From Ilex aquifolium (lineage: Eukaryota; Streptophyta; Magnoliopsida; Aquifoliales; Aquifoliaceae), in assembly GCA_951799425.1 (NCBI GenBank), contig OX637395.1:13618451-13682450 (forward strand): a DNA stretch of 64,000 nucleotides. The letters are read 5' to 3'. Below the pieces are notes generated by a model, which was not told the origin of the DNA, made no database searches, and was given only the letters and a program-made list of their open reading frames with translations. Position 1 is the stretch's first letter, and each line of letters begins with the position of its first letter. Made by a program: the position numbers and the translations under genes. Positions 58,747 to 64,000 of this stretch are shown piece after piece.

Positions 58747-59023
58747 CCCGTAGATGAAGGCACAATGTAACATAAAATTCCAAGTATCTAAAAAATTGAT
58801 ACCACTATATCTAATAACAATTTTTCTTTCATTCCTTTTTTTTTTAATTATATAATTTGAAATTAATTATACCCAATATTTATTTTTTTATAAATAAAAT
58901 TGACAAAATTTTCTCAAAACACATGACCTCAAAAAAAATATCAGTATGTGTCAACTATTGTATAAGAAAAATGTTTGAAATAAAATTTGTATTGAGCAAC
59001 AAATTATTTTTTATAAAAAATTG
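58747..59023. repeat. Helitron-like A/T-rich repeat, copy B
   Basis: It starts CCCGTAGATGAAGGCACAAT and matches 60018-60296 almost base for base, and 48224-48500 more distantly. The hairpin at the start is degenerate (GGCAC has lost its exact partner). Confidence 0.7.
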
Positions 59024-60019
59024 AAGACTTTTCTCCTATAGGCTCTATTGTTGCAGATGTGTAGCAGTTTCTTCGTCTATTTATTTTTTCTTCTTTGTCT
59101 ATTGTTAGACGGTTAGGAAATTGTGTAGCTTACCAACTAGTTCGAAAGTCTAGATTACGTGGAAATATTGATGTTTGGGAAGGGATGACATCAGATTTTC
59201 TGATATCATCTCTTCTCTCAGACTTGACTTCTTAATAAAATTTCTATCGTTTCAATAAAAAAAAATGAAAATATTTTTGTATCAAAAAATTGAGTGGGGA
59301 TATGTTTTTGTATAAAAAATGAACCATTGGACTAGTGCACACCCTCAAATTGTTTTTCTTTACATTAGATATGTACTTTTTAAAAAATAAAATTTAAACA
59401 TATTTAATTATCCTCATAATATTATTATGTTCTTGTGATATCGATTATGATATTAGGACGTAATCCATTGTAACATTATGTAAAATATTGAGTTCTACTA
59501 TTTAATAAAGTCTAATATTTGTCCAATGGCATAGCCATTGGTCCTCACTAATTAAATCTCAAATTAGGTGTAACCTGTGTCACACAATCCATGTGAAAAG
59601 GTCTATGCTTTGTCACTCTATGGGCGAATTCGCCACAAATTCAAACTCTCATGAATTCGCGGATTTAAGTTTACCAATTTGTGAATTCCACTAAAAAAAT
59701 TTGCGAATTCAATTAATACATTTGACGAATTAAACAAACAAAAGTAGCATATTCAGATTATTAAATCTGAATCAAAAAGATTATTAAATCAGTAAATTTT
59801 AAAAAATAAATTCTCGAATTAGATACGAGATACCATTTTTACCCCAAATTAATGACCCTAGTAACTCCCTAAAAGTAATGTCTAAATTAATTAAGTAACC
59901 TATTTTTTAAAAGTCATGATTTTTAAGTCAAATAATAAAGTCAATCATATTTATTGATAAACATTTTGCAAAATTAAAAACCCTATCAAATGACTTGAAA
60001 ATTAAAAATGAATCATACC
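59024..60019. repeat. 1-kb duplicated segment, copy 1
   Basis: It matches 62472-63480 in direct orientation at roughly 95% by eye, from CTTTTCTC..TTG.CTCTATTG to AAAATGAATCATACC. An early part ending AATAAAATTTCTATCGTTTC plus an A-run resembles a LINE 3' tail. No coding sequence. It sits exactly between two copies of the Helitron-like repeat. Confidence 0.9.
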
Positions 60020-60520
60020 CGTAGATGAAGGCACAATGTAACATAAAATTCCAAGTATCTTAAAAATTGATACCACTATATCTAATAACAATATTTCTTT
60101 CATTCCTTTTTTTTTAATTATATAATTTGAAATTAATTATACCCATTATTTATTTTTTTTACAAATAAAATTGACAAAATTTTCTCAAAACACATGACCT
60201 CAAAAAAAATATCAATATGTGTCAACTATTGTATACGAAAAATGTTTGAAATAAAATTTGTATTGAGCAACAAATTATTTTTTATAAAAAATTGATAAAT
60301 TTTTTTCAAAATACATGACCTTAAGAAATATATATCAATATATGTACACTATCAAATATTCGACAAAATATTTCTCAAAATACATGACCTCAAAAAATAT
60401 ATATCAACATGTGTACATTATCATATATAAACAATGTCTGAAATAAAATTATATGGAACCACAAATTAATAAAAAATTAAATAATTCAAGTTGTAATAAA
60501 AATAGGTGATACGATAGAAG
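60018..60520. repeat. Helitron-like A/T-rich repeat, copy C (longer)
   Basis: It begins like copy B (CCCGTAGATGAAGGCACAAT). After about 280 bases it continues with internal near-repeats of AAATACATGACCT (about 60310 and 60380) to TTCAAGTTGTAATAAAAATA near 60500, text that also ends copy A. Confidence 0.65.
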
Positions 60521-62471
60521 TGGACGAAAAAAAATATATAGAGATAAGATGGATAGATTCCATCATTTTTTAAATTTATTTTTTCTCTTTCACCTTATTA
60601 GTTAAGAAGGTAAATAAAAAGAATTAAACTAAATTATTGAATAGTAAAAATAATTTTATACAAATAAATTTGAAACAATAATAGGGAGTTGAAGGGTGGT
60701 TACACAATGAAGATGATATAATGTAATTGGAGGAATGCTTAGTATGGTAATTAAAAAAAAATCAAAATTCTAAAAAATTAGGAAGTGTGGAGAGCAAGTT
60801 TCTCCCTTCTAATTTGTTTGTTATATATATATGCATCCCTACACAATATATATATATGTGTGTGTCCCTACACAATGTGTCATATTTCTATACTGATGAT
60901 TTTTTTTTTCTTTTCCATACTTTCTAAAGTCTCTTAACATTGATGAGTTTGAATTGAAATAGTTGGCTCCCAACATACGCTTGAATAATTATAGTTATTA
61001 TTGATTGCAGATATCGACCTTTACTTTACAGATGTGAGTCTAGTGTGACATTTCCTTAGAAAAGTTGACCGACCAAAAAAAAAAAAACACACACACACAC
61101 ACGCACACGGTTGCTCAAACAATAATATTCCACTTACCATCTATTTGCATCAAAATTTATTTACTAACTTATATTGCACAATCACAACCAGTGGGTGATT
61201 AATTGAATCTAATGGGACACATTAATTCAAAGGTTCATATAGAATTGGTAAGAAAAGGTTGGTTAGTAAATTAGTCAATCTAACAATATTGCTACCTAAA
61301 AGGAAAAAAAGAAAGAATACACTTGAGACTAGTCTAAATATTTATTTGGCAAACCAGAAATATGTGTCACACAAGCACCAAAAGCCAAAACAAAAGGTTC
61401 AGTGGAGCCAAAATGGTCAAAGTAAATTAAGTTTGAATCACTATCCACTAAAGTTTTCGTCATCTCAAGGGTACCTAAAAGTATTTTTATAATTCCAGTG
61501 CATTTTATCCAATTCATTAAAATATGATAAAAGTATTTCATATTTTTAAGTGTTCAATTGACCTGAGGTCGTTGATTTAATGTAAACATAGAAAAAGACT
61601 AACGATAAAGTTACGAGCTTTACTTTTGACGGTTTTTTTTTTTGTATTTTGTATCTTGAAAGATTTTAAATTTTTTATTTTGTATTTTTAAAAATTAAAT
61701 TTTTATAGTTTGTAACTTCAATGTATCAGAAGTGTTATAATATGACCCTTCTGTTAATTTTTGTTATTTTTTCCGTTTGACAAGTCCGTTGACACTAACG
61801 GAAAAACTAAAAAAAAAAACCTAATAGAAGAATCACATTATAACAATTTTGACACTTTGAAAGTATAATATGAGAAATTTAATTTTTGAAGGTACAAAAT
61901 AAAAATCTTAATTTCTTTTAAGGTATAAAATGCAATTGACCCTATTTTCAATGTCGTCCTTTTTTTTTTCCACCTATATACTCATTGGCGACACCATGAC
62001 ATGGGGGATATGATGTTTGCAGGCAATCGTCAGCCATTTGTTTATAAAAATTATGAAAAGTTTGGTGTAAATATAATTTTTATTTATTTTTCTCGATCGA
62101 AGATAAGTGTATAATTAGTTTTCACTTACAAATTGAGGATCTCAGTTTAATTCGTGATAACTAATATACAAATGAATAAAATTGAGAAAAGATGTATTAG
62201 ACAAAATTTCACTTTGATTTAGGTGAACTCTAAAAGTTAAAAGGACATGTTCCGTTCAAGTATAAGGGACGAGATTGGCCTAAATTAGTTCACTGGTAAC
62301 CTATGCTATGTTTGGATCATATTATGTCTCGTAACATTGGTTAGGTCTGTTGTCACCATAACCCCACATACATGATATGATCCAAACCCTGTGATAGGTG
62401 GCATAAATACTAAGTTACTTAGTCATGAGTTTTAAGATTTAATATATATGGAGATGATTGACGAAAATTCT
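60521..62471. other. AT-rich stretch without a gene
   Basis: TA/TG microsatellites lie at about 60825-60870 and an A/CA run at about 61076-61105. The pair TTTTGTATTTTGTATCTTGA (61640) and its inverted partner near 61900-61930, with AACGGAAAAACT near 61800, suggests a small inverted-repeat (MITE-like) element at about 61600-61950. Short frames at 61259-61541 are unsupported. Confidence 0.4.
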
Positions 62472-63480
62472 GAAAACTTTTCTCTTATTGTCTCTATTGT
62501 TGCAGATGTGTAGTAGTTTCTTCGTCTATTTACTTTTTCTTCTTTGTCTACTGTAAGACGGTTAGGAAATTGTGTAGCTCACCAACTAGTTCGAAAGTCT
62601 AGATTACGTGGAAATATTGATGTTTGGGAAGAGATGACATCAGATTTTCTGATACCATCTCTTCTCACGGACTTGACTTTTTAATAAAATTTCTATCGTT
62701 TCAATTAAAAAAAAAACGAACATATTTTTATATCAAAAAATTGAGTGGGGATATGTTTTTGTATCAAAAATGAACCATTGGACTAGTGCACACCCTCAAA
62801 TTGTGTTTTCTTTACATTAGATATGTACTTTTTAAAAAATAAAATTTAAACATATTTAATTATCCTTATAATATTATTATGTTCTTTGTGATATCGATTA
62901 TGATATTAGGATGTAATCCATTGTAACATTATGTATAATAGTGAGCTCTACTATTTAATAAAGTCTAATATCCGTCCAATGGCCATAAACATTGGTCCTC
63001 AGCAATTAAATCTCAAATTAAGTGTAACCTGTGTCACACAATCCGTGTGAAAAGGTTTATGCTTTGTCACTCTATGGGCGAATTCGCCACAAATTCACTC
63101 TCATGAATTCACTGAATTCGCGGATTTAAGTTTACCAATTTTTGAATTCCACTAAAAAAATTTGTGAATTCAATTAATACATTTGACGAATTAAACAAAC
63201 AAAAGTAGTGTATTCAGATTATTAGATCTAAATCAAAAAGATTATTAAATCAGTAAATTTTAAAAAATAGATTCTGGAATTAGATAAGAGATACCATTTT
63301 TACCCCAAATTAATGACCCTAGTAACTCCCTAAAATTAATGTCTAAATTAATTAAGTAATCTATTTTTTAAAAGTCATGATTTTTAAGTCAAATAATAAA
63401 GTCAATCATATTTATTGATAAACATTTTGCAAAATTAAAAACCTTGTCAAATGACTTGAAAATTAAAAATGAATCATACC
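62472..63480. repeat. 1-kb duplicated segment, copy 2
   Basis: Direct-orientation partner of 59024-60019. After its right end (AATCATACC) the sequence is unrelated to the Helitron-like repeat that follows copy 1. 63481-64000 shows no gene. Confidence 0.9.
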
Positions 63481-64000
63481 ATGTTGAATCCCATTTATAA
63501 TAGAGTAGCATGGTGGTCGCGGTTTCTTTGGATTGATGATGTCATTATGTGTGTGAATCACGTCACCAACTATTTTCACTTACAATTTCTTTTAATGAAT
63601 GTTATTGCGTTAATAATCGTGTTTAATATAAAAAAATGCTCTACTACTTTGTAAAATTTTGATTGCAAAGTAGAGAGAATGGAGAGAAATAGAGAACTCC
63701 TATGACGACTACATTAATTTTCTTGCACATAAAAGGGAAAAATACAGGAAATTCTTACAATAATAAAAAAGAACTACTCATCTACCTCTAATATAAGAAT
63801 ACTCTATAGATAATCCTTCTGCTCTTAAGATTTTTTGAATTTTGTCACTTTTAAGTTTAATGAACATTTGCCCCTCTTAAGACGCACTTGTATATATAAA
63901 AAAAAGTATTTGTTTATGACATTGAATTGTAACGCTTTAAAATGATAAAAACTTATCAAGATTAATTATAAATGACAATAATTTACATCATTCTTGGTAA

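Noticed and set aside
58747-60296. A miniature LTR (TRIM) element formed by the two 280-bp direct repeats
   Set aside because: The repeat also occurs alone at 48224 with a Helitron-like hairpin end, and no primer site, polypurine tract or 5-bp flanking duplication is visible.
1-64000. tRNA, rRNA, CRISPR arrays or bacterial-type operons
   Set aside because: None seen. The only tRNA-like text is the box A/B parts of SINE sequences, which lack a full cloverleaf.

Overview
The window is AT-rich plant nuclear DNA, most likely from a eudicot with a repeat-filled genome. The evidence is plant-type LTR retrotransposons of both superfamilies, a plant LINE, CACTA, hAT, Helitron and Harbinger-type DNA elements, tRNA-derived SINEs, and host genes known from angiosperms (an ACA12/13-like calcium pump, a PP2-B phloem-lectin gene, an LCB2 fragment). 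Nothing prokaryotic or organellar is seen.

Layout. 1-2640: left part of a Ty3/gypsy (Athila-like) element, with LTR tail, primer site and gag. 2845-5983: a non-autonomous CACTA (En/Spm) element. 5990-7100: a mosaic of gene pieces including two intron-bearing exons of LCB2 (serine palmitoyltransferase). 8200-13717: a decayed SIRE-like copia element with gypsy-like DNA between its gag and its right LTR end. 13735-14110: an antisense copia gag scrap. 15031-21944: a PP2-B gene (minus strand) whose two recognisable exons are separated by a young copia element (15750-21644, TSD ATACT). 22280-24483: a truncated hAT transposon. 24484-31360: an old Tork-like copia element carrying a Helitron next to its 5' LTR. 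33606-34741: a second copy of that Helitron in opposite orientation; both have a CCA/GGT trinucleotide core. 35634-36248 and 48534-49108: two solo LTRs. 36249-42800: a gypsy RT/RNase H fragment split by a copia element (37562-42507). 43400-47150: a plant LINE split by a hAT MITE with a perfect 8-bp TSD. 49778-51473: a pair of inverted repeats enclosing a Harbinger-type MITE. 52024-52169: a 5'-truncated SINE. 54818-57856: the only intact host gene, an intronless plasma-membrane-type Ca2+-ATPase. 58000-64000: Helitron-like repeats and a 1-kb duplication.

Only the Ca2+-ATPase looks functional. It would pump Ca2+ out of the cytosol under calmodulin control. The PP2-B and LCB2 sequences are pseudogenes. 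Everything else is nested repeats, and the nesting gives a relative time order: the old copia at 24484-31360 and the LINE came before the hAT, Helitron and MITE insertions, and the copia in the PP2-B gene is among the youngest (two differences in 194 comparable LTR bases). I found no clear sign of a novel coded system. The most unusual objects are the paired trinucleotide-core Helitrons and the gene-fragment mosaic beside the CACTA element.
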